A DNA stretch of 10,554 bases from Alphaproteobacteria bacterium (lineage in GTDB: Bacteria; Pseudomonadota; Alphaproteobacteria; Paracaedibacterales; JAKBAR01). Shown piece after piece: positions 1-6,855 of the stretch (position 1 is its first letter; each line of letters starts with the position of its first letter). The stretch covers positions 1 through 10,554 of the forward strand of contig JAIESS010000126.1 of the NCBI GenBank assembly GCA_019745755.1, in the 5' to 3' direction. The notes beneath the pieces are model-generated. The model was not told where the DNA came from, did no database searches, and saw nothing but the letters and a program-made list of their open reading frames with translations. The position numbers and the translations under genes were made by a program.

Positions 1-507
1 ATTGTTCATCTCATTTTAAAGGATAACACAGGTCAGAATCAGGCTTTAGATCTAATAGAGGAGTCAGCTCAGACACAGCATTTTGATTATTGTGATTTGA
101 TTCAAAAACTTGAAAGGGACGCTGGTTTAAAACGGCCCACTGTTTTTTTGGATACGGATAAAAATCTTCGCAATCAAAGGACTTATCTGACACGATCGGA
201 GATGGCTATTATTTTATCGTACAGCAAAATACTGCTTAAGCGTATTATTTTACAAAATTTTGAGACGTTTGAAAAACATGCTCCTCAAAGCATGCAAACC
301 TATTTTCCCAAAGCCATCGTGGATCAGTTTGGAGACTCTGTCATGGATCATCTGCTCTATAAAGAGCTTATCGCTCTTACCCTCACAAACCAGATCATAA
401 GCAAACACGGCGTGCTTTGGATGAAGGATCTCAACTTTGAAGCGACGGATAATATTACGCGTCAACATATGATCCATGCAATTAACGCACAGCTACACAT
501 AACGTAA
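1..507 (+). CDS. gdhB: NAD-specific glutamate dehydrogenase, C-terminal part (5' end outside window)
   Basis: This is the 3' end of the large (about 1600-residue) bacterial NAD-glutamate dehydrogenase, which deaminates glutamate to 2-oxoglutarate and ammonia in the cytoplasm. The frame is open from base 1, so the apparent TTG start at 97 is only an internal Leu codon. Family-typical features are the early LKDNTGQNQAL stretch, LTRSEMAIILSYSKILLK (family form LTRPELAVLLAYAKI) at about residues 71-88 of the visible part, the TYFPKAIVDQF segment, and the region around LLYKELIALTLTNQII (family form PLRREIIATQVVN). The protein stops about 36 residues after that block, whereas relatives I know continue for well over 100 more, so the C-terminus appears shortened. 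The TAA at 505-507 lies 13 bases before the next gene, suggesting co-transcription with the channel. Family assignment is from remembered motifs; the catalytic domain lies outside the window. Confidence 0.85.
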   Translation: MVHLILKDNTGQNQALDLIEESAQTQHFDYCDLIQKLERDAGLKRPTVFLDTDKNLRNQRTYLTRSEMAIILSYSKILLKRIILQNFETFEKHAPQSMQTYFPKAIVDQFGDSVMDHLLYKELIALTLTNQIISKHGVLWMKDLNFEATDNITRQHMIHAINAQLHIT

Positions 508-510
508 ATA

Positions 511-516
511 AGGAGG
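511..516 (+). promoter_or_regulatory. Strong ribosome binding site for the ion channel gene
   Basis: A full AGGAGG Shine-Dalgarno sits 4 bases before the ATG at 521 and just after the glutamate dehydrogenase stop. It is the strongest such site in the window and fixes the channel start. Confidence 0.8.
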
Positions 517-520
517 CATT

Positions 521-1324
521 ATGACCATAACAACTATACCCTGTAAAAAGCATTGGATCGATTCCTGTGCTGCTCGCATGATTATCGGTTTTACTATTTT
601 ACTCAATGCTATTATTTTAGGCGTTCTCACATTCTTGGAGCCAAGCGATCCACGTTACGCGTTTCTCACAAATATTGACCATGCTGTTGCTGTGATTTTT
701 GTCCTTGAAATGTTACTACGTCTTACCGTTCATCATAAACATTTTTTTAAAAACGGATGGAATACCTTCGACTTTATTGTTGTATTTGGATCTCTGATTC
801 CTTTAGGTGGATCTATAAATGGACTTCGGGCGCTTCGTATTTTTAGGCTCTTTTATTTTATTGAGGTGTCGCCAAAACTACGACACATCCTTCACGGTAT
901 TTACTATGCCCTACCAGGCTTTTTAAGCGTGACGATTCTCCTTTTGATTGCCTTCTATGTTTATGCTGTTATTGGTGTGAACCTTTTTAAGCACCCTGGC
1001 ATTGAAGGTTTCCAAAATCTTGGGACAAGCTTTCACACTCTTTTCCAAGTCATAACAGGGGATGATTGGTATGCCGTCATGCGTACTGTTACGAAAGAGT
1101 TTCCTTATGGATGGATTTATTTTTACAGCTATTACGTAACCATGGTGTTTATCACTCTTAATCTTTTTATTGGGGTGATCGTCGGTTCCCTCCAAAATGC
1201 AGAAGCTGATTTAGAGCACCAGAAAAAAGAAGATGCGAGCAATGCTGATGATGATATTCATGAAAAAATGTACAAAGAAATCATTTCTATGAAAAAAGAA
1301 ATACAAAAACTATCCAAAAAATAA
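521..1324 (+). CDS. Single-domain voltage-gated cation channel (BacNav/BacCav type)
   Basis: A 267-residue inner-membrane protein with one six-segment ion-transport domain, expected to work as a homotetramer. S1 spans about 18-40, S2 about 49-70 and S3 about 81-94 (NTFDFIVVFGS). S4 is about 101-113 with gating arginines R103, R106 and R109 at three-residue spacing; a fourth arginine is absent. S5 is about 131-155 and S6 about 200-223 (ITLNLFIGVIVGS). The pore loop reads TGDDW at 179-183, where sodium-selective NaChBac/NavAb channels have TLESW. Acidic D181-D182 matches the calcium-selective engineered CavAb filter (TLDDW), and TG-acid-D-W resembles domain II of eukaryotic calcium channels, so calcium permeability is inferred. 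The tail (about 228-267) is highly charged and suits the C-terminal coiled coil of this family. It follows gdh by 13 bases with a strong ribosome binding site. Confidence 0.93.
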   Translation: MTITTIPCKKHWIDSCAARMIIGFTILLNAIILGVLTFLEPSDPRYAFLTNIDHAVAVIFVLEMLLRLTVHHKHFFKNGWNTFDFIVVFGSLIPLGGSINGLRALRIFRLFYFIEVSPKLRHILHGIYYALPGFLSVTILLLIAFYVYAVIGVNLFKHPGIEGFQNLGTSFHTLFQVITGDDWYAVMRTVTKEFPYGWIYFYSYYVTMVFITLNLFIGVIVGSLQNAEADLEHQKKEDASNADDDIHEKMYKEIISMKKEIQKLSKK

Positions 1325-1352
1325 TTTTATGTTTCTTTTTGAGGGTGAGGGG

Positions 1353-1381
1353 TTGACTTTCACTCTCATATTGCTTTTCAT
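1353..1381 (+). promoter_or_regulatory. Possible sigma-70 promoter for bioY
   Basis: TTGACT at 1353-1358, a 17-base spacer, then TTTCAT at 1376-1381. The -35 matches consensus at 5 of 6 and the -10 at only 4 of 6. It overlaps a hairpin (1341-1348 pairing with 1360-1367, 8 pairs with one G-U) that could be a weak terminator for the channel gene, although no clean T-run follows. A short GGGA/TCCC inverted repeat also lies just before the bioY start. Confidence 0.35.
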
Positions 1382-1412
1382 CAGGGGGTAAATCTAAAAA
1401 CGGGACCATCCC

Positions 1413-1958
1413 ATGACTTATCTTCAACATCGTTTTAGCACCCTATGGCAATATCACCTGGTTCAGGTGCTTGCAGGGTTCGCTATTCTTTTCCTCAGCA
1501 CCCAAATCGAAATCCCTATTCGCCCTGTGGCCATTACACTTCAAACCGTCGGCGTGATGCTCGTAGCACTTTCTCTTTCCCAAAAGGCTGCAATGCACAG
1601 TATTTTAAGCTATGTGATATTAGGCACAGCAGGGTTACCTGTTTTTACCTATTTCCAAGGTGGTCTTGCTAAGCTTCTTGGTCCATCCGGTGGCTACCTC
1701 ATTGGGTTCATCGTGGCTGTGTATGTTATGTCAAAGGCTAAAGAGCGACTCGGTATGACGTCTCCTTATAAAATTTTCCTTAATTGTATGCTTGGAAGCC
1801 TATGCATCTACTCCTTTGGTATTGCGTGGCTATCCTACAGTCTTGGTTCCTTTGAAAAAGGTTTAACTCTTGGGCTTCTCCCCTTTATTTTTCCAGGTCT
1901 TATTAAGGCCGTCCTTCTTTCTATAGCCCTTCGTTACATTCATGGTGACAAAGCCTAG
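1413..1958 (+). CDS. bioY: BioY, biotin-specific S component of an ECF transporter
   Basis: A 181-residue polytopic inner-membrane protein of the BioY family, which binds biotin and delivers it across the membrane, alone or with the BioM ATPase and BioN. Diagnostic motifs in order: PIRPVAITLQTVGVMLV (about 35-51), LGTAGLPVF (70-78), LLGPSGGYLIGF (88-99) and PFIFPGLIKAVL (157-168). About six hydrophobic segments cover most of the length, and the size matches the family (180-200). In most BioY proteins I know, the last motif reads PGDLIK; here the Asp position is Gly162, while Lys165 is kept. No bioM, bioN or biotin synthesis gene is nearby. The Shine-Dalgarno is weak (GGGA about 8 bases upstream). 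The DUF1284 gene starts 12 bases after the stop, so the two may be co-transcribed. Confidence 0.93.
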   Translation: MTYLQHRFSTLWQYHLVQVLAGFAILFLSTQIEIPIRPVAITLQTVGVMLVALSLSQKAAMHSILSYVILGTAGLPVFTYFQGGLAKLLGPSGGYLIGFIVAVYVMSKAKERLGMTSPYKIFLNCMLGSLCIYSFGIAWLSYSLGSFEKGLTLGLLPFIFPGLIKAVLLSIALRYIHGDKA

Positions 1959-1970
1959 CATCAACACGCT

Positions 1971-2375
1971 ATGTCTATGCATTCCCCTATCACCTTTCGA
2001 CCCCATCATTTTTTGTGTACATTGGGGTTTCAAGGGATGGGGTATTCTCCCGTATTCGTTGATAATTTCAAGAACGTAATTGACGCTCTTACGTCAGGGG
2101 CCCTGATTCAGGTGACCTTTGGTATCGATAGTATCTGCAAACCGTGTCCCAATCAAAATGGTACAGTATGTAATAAGCAAAGCTTTATTGAAACCCTTGA
2201 TGCACGCCATGCAAAAGCACTTCAGTTGAAAAACGGCGATACCCTTACATGGGCCGATGCGCTTATTCGTATTCGCACGCATATTTCCATCGATACATTT
2301 CACACTCTTTGTGAGGGATGCCCGTGGAAAGACGGCGGCATGTGTGAGAGTGCTCTTCAAAAGGAGCGGGATTAG
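1971..2375 (+). CDS. DUF1284 family protein, Cys-rich, probable metal binder
   Basis: A 134-residue soluble protein matching the DUF1284 family by its N-terminal FRPHHFLCTLGF (9-20), then GMGYSPVFVDNF (22-33) and a Cys-rich remainder. Seven cysteines are present: C16, C56, C59, C67, C114, C117 and C125. The last six form two identical spacings, C-x2-C-x7-C at 56-67 and again at 114-125, suggesting metal or iron-sulfur coordination (inferred). The biochemical role of this family is not established. ATG codons at 1971 and 1977 are both possible starts; the second loses only two residues, and neither has a strong Shine-Dalgarno. It lies 12 bases after bioY, but no functional link to biotin can be shown. 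Confidence 0.85.
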   Translation: MSMHSPITFRPHHFLCTLGFQGMGYSPVFVDNFKNVIDALTSGALIQVTFGIDSICKPCPNQNGTVCNKQSFIETLDARHAKALQLKNGDTLTWADALIRIRTHISIDTFHTLCEGCPWKDGGMCESALQKERD

Positions 2376-2396
2376 TTAGACTTAATGAAGCTTTTC

Positions 2397-2425
2397 TTGT
2401 ATTTCTGGTAATTTTTTAACATAAA
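2397..2425 (+). promoter_or_regulatory. Tentative promoter before potI
   Basis: TTGTAT at 2397-2402, 17-base spacer, CATAAA at 2420-2425. Each box matches consensus at about 4 of 6, which is common by chance in AT-rich DNA. It is listed because the 122-base gap suggests potI is transcribed separately from the DUF1284 gene. Confidence 0.22.
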
Positions 2426-2497
2426 GCCTGTCCATTACAAAGCACCTGAGGTATTGTTAAATTTTAAGAGAATGGAGTCTAAGAATGAGCCCCTGTC

Positions 2498-3298
2498 ATG
2501 AAGGTTAAATTTCACCGTGCCATTGGCGTTTTGATTATGGGCTATGTATTTCTCTACCTCCCTCTATTTATCGTCATTACATATTCATTTAATAGCTCTC
2601 GTATTATGAGTGTCTGGCAAGGATTTTCCTTTGAGTGGTATAATGCACTTTTAGAAAATGATGCTCTTTTCACAGCGGTTCTTTCCAGCCTCAAAATAGC
2701 CAGCGTAGCTGCAACAATGGCTATGGCTCTCGGCACACTGGCTGCTGTCATCACAGTACGTTTGAAGCATATGAAATCACGCCACCTCCTTCAAGGGATG
2801 ATTGCCTCCCCTCTTGTTATGCCAGATGTCATGAGTGGTCTTGCCCTCTTGCTTGTTTTTGTCAGCATTCAACAAACTTTTGGCTGGCCCTCTCAACGTG
2901 GTATGTGGAGCGTCACCATCGCCCATATTACACTCGGAATGGCCTATGCTTACCTTGTTATTCAAGCTCGTTTGCAGGATTTTGATCATAGCCTTGAAGA
3001 AGCCGCCCTCGATCTCGGTTCACGTCCCTTTACAGTCTTTCGAACCATTACAATTCCAATGATTGCGCCCTCCCTTCTCTCAGCATGGCTACTAGCCTTT
3101 GCACTATCTTTAGATGATGTCGTTCTAGCGAGCTTTCTCTCAGGTCCCGGCGCGACAACTTTACCTATGCTTATTTTTTCCAATATACGCCTTGGTATTA
3201 GTCCGGAAATTAATGCTCTTGCTACTCTTATTATCGTCGTTGTTATGATCATCGTTGCCATCAGCGGCATTCTTATGGTAAGGGGGAAAAGACACTGA
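2498..3298 (+). CDS. potI: Putrescine/spermidine ABC transporter permease, PotI-like
   Basis: A 266-residue inner-membrane permease of the polyamine importer family (PotC/PotI/YdcV). It resembles E. coli PotI throughout, for example YSFNSSRIMSVWQGFSFEWY (29-48), SPLVMPDVMSGLALLLVF (104-121), LSLDDVVLASFLSGPGATTLP (about 203-223) and SPEINALATLI (235-245). The EAA loop that contacts the ATPase is EEAALDLGSRPFTVFRTITIP (167-187). Six membrane segments are predicted. PotI normally pairs with PotH, an ATPase PotG and the binding protein PotF, but none of these is in the window, so partners must be elsewhere or lost. The start has no Shine-Dalgarno at normal distance: GGAG (2474-2477) is 20 bases upstream and better placed for an out-of-frame ATG at 2485. 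PotC is the main alternative name. Confidence 0.85.
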   Translation: MKVKFHRAIGVLIMGYVFLYLPLFIVITYSFNSSRIMSVWQGFSFEWYNALLENDALFTAVLSSLKIASVAATMAMALGTLAAVITVRLKHMKSRHLLQGMIASPLVMPDVMSGLALLLVFVSIQQTFGWPSQRGMWSVTIAHITLGMAYAYLVIQARLQDFDHSLEEAALDLGSRPFTVFRTITIPMIAPSLLSAWLLAFALSLDDVVLASFLSGPGATTLPMLIFSNIRLGISPEINALATLIIVVVMIIVAISGILMVRGKRH

Positions 3299-3322
3299 GA
3301 TTGGATATTTTCAAAAATACCC

Positions 3323-3351
3323 TTGACATTCTTAAAAAAAAACACCACAAT
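3323..3351 (+). promoter_or_regulatory. Sigma-70 promoter for the MFS-glycosyltransferase unit
   Basis: A perfect -35 TTGACA (3323-3328), a 17-base spacer containing an A9 run, and CACAAT (3346-3351) as -10. Transcription would start near 3358, leaving a leader of about 125 bases that is CT-rich and holds a small hairpin (TCGGC 3399-3403 with GCCGA 3409-3413). The hairpin has a 5-base stem and no immediate T-run, so a regulatory role is only possible. Confidence 0.5.
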
Positions 3352-3483
3352 TAAAGCGATGAAAGTATTTTTTACACACCTCCTCTCTCTTCGACTTCTC
3401 GGCTAAAGGCCGATACAGTATCTTTTTCCCTTTACATTCATAACCCCCTTACGTAAAACCTAGTAAATAGTAATAGGTGAATC

Positions 3484-4764
3484 ATGTCGAAGCGATCTTT
3501 AATACGTACCGTTTCCACCAGTATGGTTGGAAATTTATTTGAATTTTATGACTTTGCTCTTTTTGGGTATTTTGCCCCCATTATTGGCAAACTTTTTTTT
3601 CCATCTGATGACCCAACAGTTGAGCTTATCTCAGCCTTTGGTGTCTTTGCTGCAGGATTTATTGTGCGCCCCATTGGCGGCCTTGTGTTTGGCCACATTG
3701 GCGACCTTTTTGGCCGTAAACGTGCCCTTGTTTTAGCCATTTTACTCATGGCCATTCCCACAGCCATTATTGGTATGTTGCCCTCCTACAACCAAATGGG
3801 CGTCATGGCACCGATCTTGCTTGTCACGATGCGTATGCTTCAAGGGCTTTCCATGGGTGGTAACTATAGTGGCTCCATTACCTTTGTGACGGAGCATACG
3901 GATCCCAAAAAGCGCGGCCTTATGGGCGGCTTTGCTGTGGCAAGTTGTTTGACTGGGCTTTTGCTTGGTTCCGCAACAGCAGCATTGTTTGCAAAAATTT
4001 TTAATGAGAGTGATTTGCATTCCTTTGGTTGGCGCATTCCCTTTTTACTCGGCGTGTTGATTTGTTTTGTAGGTGTTTATATTCGCCGCAAAGTCGATGA
4101 GTCTCCTGAGTTTTTAGAAGAAAAGAAAAATCCAACAGGCATCGACCATCCTTTGAAGGAAATAGGCGCAAAACATAAAAGTCAGTTAATCTTGGCTGTG
4201 GGCTGTACAATGTTGCATGATTTGAGCTTTTACTTGCTTTTTGTTTACATGACAACCTACCTAACATCCGTGCTTGGTATTGCCGAAGATATCGCGTTTT
4301 CCATTAATACGGTTAACCTTGTCGTGGTGACAATCGTGACAGTTATCTCAGCATGGTTATCGGATAAGTGGGGACGTAAAAAAATATTAACAGCGTCGGC
4401 CATTCTTTTTGTGATTGGAACCATTCCATTGATGACCATGGTCAATACGAAAAGTACGGGGGATATTTTTGTGGCACAGCTTATTCTTGCTATTGCTGTA
4501 GGGGGGTATTTTGGCCCTATCCCCGCATTGATGATTGAGGCTTTTCCCACCCGTGTGCGTTTTTCAGCGTCGGCCTTAACCACAAACATTAGTGGTCCGT
4601 TGTTTGGGGGAACAGCACCCATGCTTATGACATGGCTTATTTCAAAAACAGGTTCCCACATGATGCCGGCCTATTACTTAACAGGGGTGGCGATAATTGC
4701 CCTTGTAGCCGTTCAATTTATTAAAAATGTCTCCAAAAGGCATACGCATAAAGTAAAGGGTTAG
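3484..4764 (+). CDS. MFS transporter, metabolite:H+ symporter (MHS/ProP-like) family
   Basis: A 426-residue, 12-segment inner-membrane symporter of the MHS group that includes ProP (proline/betaine) and KgtP (2-oxoglutarate). Visible hallmarks: GNLFEFYDFALFGYFAP (16-32), the MFS loop motif GHIGDLFGRKR (70-80) with a second copy AWLSDKWGRKK (290-300), RMLQGLSMGGNYSG (117-130), FGWRIPFLLG (181-190), ESPEF (206-210) and EAFPTRVRFSASAL (352-365). Length fits the family. In relatives the 124-128 stretch usually reads GGEYxG; here the acidic residue is Asn127, which could alter proton coupling or substrate choice. The substrate cannot be read from sequence. AGGTGA lies just upstream of the ATG. The GT4 gene begins 5 bases after its stop. 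Confidence 0.9.
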   Translation: MSKRSLIRTVSTSMVGNLFEFYDFALFGYFAPIIGKLFFPSDDPTVELISAFGVFAAGFIVRPIGGLVFGHIGDLFGRKRALVLAILLMAIPTAIIGMLPSYNQMGVMAPILLVTMRMLQGLSMGGNYSGSITFVTEHTDPKKRGLMGGFAVASCLTGLLLGSATAALFAKIFNESDLHSFGWRIPFLLGVLICFVGVYIRRKVDESPEFLEEKKNPTGIDHPLKEIGAKHKSQLILAVGCTMLHDLSFYLLFVYMTTYLTSVLGIAEDIAFSINTVNLVVVTIVTVISAWLSDKWGRKKILTASAILFVIGTIPLMTMVNTKSTGDIFVAQLILAIAVGGYFGPIPALMIEAFPTRVRFSASALTTNISGPLFGGTAPMLMTWLISKTGSHMMPAYYLTGVAIIALVAVQFIKNVSKRHTHKVKG

Positions 4765-4769
4765 AATCA

Positions 4770-5888
4770 GTGCGGCCGCGCCTCCTCTTTGTTGTGGCGG
4801 AATCGCGTTACTTTATCAGTCATCGCCTTCCTCTTGCCCTTGAAGCACGTAAACAAGGGTTTGAGGTGGCGGTGGCAACGTGCTCCGACCATGATTTTGA
4901 GGGGGACAGAAAACTTTTGGAGGGGCATGGCATCACTGTATATCCTACCCCATTTAATCGCGCCGGCCTCAATCCCATCAAAGATATCCCTACATTAAAA
5001 GCACTTTATGAAGTATGCCGGGCTTTTAAGCCAGATATTATCCATAATGTGGCCCTTAAACCCATTCTTTACGGTAGTATGATGGGAAAATGCTTAAAAA
5101 TACCTAAAATTGTGAATGCTATTGCAGGTTTAGGATATGTTTTTACATCGGATCGCCTTAAAGCACGCCTTATTCGCACGCTTTTTCTTCCATTTTTAAA
5201 ATTTTCTATTAGAAAAACAAATATTATTGTTCAAAATGCGGATGATAAATCCCTTGTGGAGAGCTGGCTTGGACCAAAAGCGCGCCTCCACCTTATCCGT
5301 GGTGCTGGTGTTGATATGGCGGTATTTTCTCCTGCCCCTAAGCTTAGCCATAATCATACAATAACACTTGTGGCGCGCATGTTATGGAGCAAGGGTATTG
5401 CTGAAGCCGTCGATGCAGCTAAGCGTTTAAAGCAAACACACCCTCATGCCATTCTTCAACTTGTGGGCATGCCGGATCCTCAGAACCCCGAATCTATTTC
5501 AGAAGCTCAACTGAAAAAATGGCACGATCAGAGCATCATTTGCTGGCTTGGTGCGCGCAATGATATTGCAGAAATATATAGAGCAAGCCAAATTGTCCTC
5601 CTTCCAAGCTACCGTGAGGGGCTTCCCAAAAGCCTCCTTGAGGCCTGCGCCTGCGGGCTTCCCATTATAACAACGGATGCACCAGGATGCCGTGAGGTGG
5701 TGGATAGCGGGATGAATGGCTATCTTGTTCCTGTTGGAAATAGCGATGCTTTGTATAAGGTTCTGGCGACTCTTTTAGATAATTATGATATGTGCTGCGC
5801 TATGGGAGCGCATTCACTCACTAAAGCCATGTCTCATTTTTCAAGTGATCTCATTCACAAGGAAACGATGATTGTTTACAAAAAATAA
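4770..5888 (+). CDS. GT4-family glycosyltransferase (cell-surface polysaccharide type)
   Basis: A 372-residue GT-B fold glycosyltransferase of family GT4, which moves sugars from nucleotide donors, typically onto lipid-linked cell-surface glycans at the cytoplasmic membrane face. The N-terminal acceptor domain starts RPRLLFVVAESRYFISHRLP (2-21), followed by FKPDIIHNVALKP (86-98). The donor domain begins near ITLVARMLWSKGI (198-210), with R203 and K208 as likely phosphate contacts. It carries the EX7E signature at E283 and E291 within YREGLPKSLLEACACGLPII (281-300). The start is GTG, 5 bases after the transporter stop, with AAAGGG (4755-4760) as a ribosome site inside the upstream gene, implying translational coupling. 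The closest known style is the sugar-PP-undecaprenol GT4 enzymes, but donor and acceptor are not determinable here. Confidence 0.9.
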   Translation: MRPRLLFVVAESRYFISHRLPLALEARKQGFEVAVATCSDHDFEGDRKLLEGHGITVYPTPFNRAGLNPIKDIPTLKALYEVCRAFKPDIIHNVALKPILYGSMMGKCLKIPKIVNAIAGLGYVFTSDRLKARLIRTLFLPFLKFSIRKTNIIVQNADDKSLVESWLGPKARLHLIRGAGVDMAVFSPAPKLSHNHTITLVARMLWSKGIAEAVDAAKRLKQTHPHAILQLVGMPDPQNPESISEAQLKKWHDQSIICWLGARNDIAEIYRASQIVLLPSYREGLPKSLLEACACGLPIITTDAPGCREVVDSGMNGYLVPVGNSDALYKVLATLLDNYDMCCAMGAHSLTKAMSHFSSDLIHKETMIVYKK

Positions 5889-5918
5889 ATAGAATTAAAT
5901 TCCATTAAACATCGAGCA

Positions 5919-5930
5919 ATTATTAATAAT
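5919..5930. repeat. AT-rich perfect palindrome upstream of rpoH
   Basis: ATTATTAATAAT is a perfect 12-base palindrome, 23 bases before the rpoH ATG, in a stretch made almost wholly of A and T. It could be part of the rpoH promoter or an operator, but such palindromes arise easily in AT-rich DNA. Confidence 0.25.
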
Positions 5931-5952
5931 ATATTAATTTTAATGTGGTTTC

Positions 5953-6855
5953 ATGGAGGTAGATAATCTCAATGAAGCCAAACATATGATTGATAACGCC
6001 CATTTAAGCAAACTTGCCGATAGGGAGTTTATCCGTCAGCTTATGGAAGAACCCTTTCTTGAGAAAGAGCATGAGCATGAATTGGCTGTAGCATGGCAAG
6101 AAAATCGCGATGAAAAAGCTTTTCAACAGATCATAAAATCCTTCACACGTTTGGTTGTAAGTATTGCACTGCGTTTTCGCTACTATGGTCTTCCATTACC
6201 AGATTTAATCCAAGAGGGCACTCTGGGTCTTATGTATGCTGCAGAGCGCTTTGATGCATCGCGTGATGTGCGTTTTTCAAGTTATGCTAAATGGTGGATT
6301 CGAGCAACGATCCAAGATTACGTGCTTCGCAATTGGTCTATTGTGCGCACAGGATCTACAACGGCACAAAAACAGCTTTTTTTCAATTTAAAGCGCTTGA
6401 AGAATCAGCTCGAAAATTTTTCGATGGATGCCCTGAGTAAGGAAAATAAAGAAAGTATCGCAGAAACCCTGCACGTCTCCATTGCAGACGTGGAAAATAT
6501 GGAAAAACGTCTGTCAAGTGATTTATCGCTTAATACAGTTGTCAATGAAGCATCCGAACAAAATTGGCAGGATTTTCTTCCTGATGATAAACCCAATCCT
6601 GAGTCGTGTATTTCTTTGAGGGAGGATGCAGATTGGCGTCATTTTTGGTTGGAAACAGCTTTGGAAACATTGGATGATCGAGAGCGTGCTGTTATTCAAG
6701 GTAGGCGCCTTCAAGATACACCTGAAACATTGGAAGATATTGGTAAACGTCTTAAAGTGAGCAAAGAGCGTGTCCGTCAAATTGAAGCCCGAGCCCTTCG
6801 TAAAATGCGGCATGCCCTGATTACACATATTAGTGAGGTTAAAGACGTGTATTAG
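5953..6855 (+). CDS. rpoH: RNA polymerase heat-shock sigma factor RpoH (sigma-32)
   Basis: A 300-residue sigma factor that directs RNA polymerase to heat-shock promoters. Region 2 is clear: RLVVSIALRFRYYGLPLPDLIQEG (66-89), then FSSYAKWWIRATIQDYVLRNW (about 108-128) for -10 recognition and melting. The RpoH box, which separates this group from the housekeeping sigma, is QKQLFFNLKRLK (139-150). Region 4.2, a helix-turn-helix for the -35 element, covers LEDIGKRLKVSKERVRQIEARALRKMR (260-286). Length matches RpoH (about 285-300). The ATG at 5953 has no upstream Shine-Dalgarno; instead GGAGG sits inside the first codons, and an in-frame ATG exists at 5986 (Met12). Conserved homology only begins near residue 25, so either start is compatible. 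Alphaproteobacteria often keep more than one RpoH, and which copy this is cannot be told. Confidence 0.93.
   Translation: MEVDNLNEAKHMIDNAHLSKLADREFIRQLMEEPFLEKEHEHELAVAWQENRDEKAFQQIIKSFTRLVVSIALRFRYYGLPLPDLIQEGTLGLMYAAERFDASRDVRFSSYAKWWIRATIQDYVLRNWSIVRTGSTTAQKQLFFNLKRLKNQLENFSMDALSKENKESIAETLHVSIADVENMEKRLSSDLSLNTVVNEASEQNWQDFLPDDKPNPESCISLREDADWRHFWLETALETLDDRERAVIQGRRLQDTPETLEDIGKRLKVSKERVRQIEARALRKMRHALITHISEVKDVY
5955..5989 (+). promoter_or_regulatory. Internal GGAGG, mini-ORF and ATGA overlap in the rpoH start region
   Basis: GGAGG at 5955-5959 lies directly after the annotated ATG. Twelve bases on, an out-of-frame ATG (5972) opens a five-codon ORF (MKPNI) whose TGA (5987-5989) overlaps the in-frame rpoH ATG at 5986 as ATGA. 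This resembles a coupling arrangement and could mean that rpoH is translated from Met12 after termination of the mini-ORF. The spacing from GGAGG is longer than ideal, so this is tentative. Confidence 0.3.

Noticed and set aside
97..99. TTG as the start of a short gene at the left edge
   Set aside because: The frame is open to base 1 and the upstream residues match NAD-glutamate dehydrogenase, so this is an internal Leu codon.
923..1195. Minus-strand open frame opposite the ion channel
   Set aside because: It lies opposite a gene with clear membrane segments and family motifs; its own translation has no recognisable domain or ribosome site.
1445..1672. Overlapping plus-strand frame inside bioY
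   Set aside because: Its translation has no domain, and bioY in the other frame is well supported by motifs.
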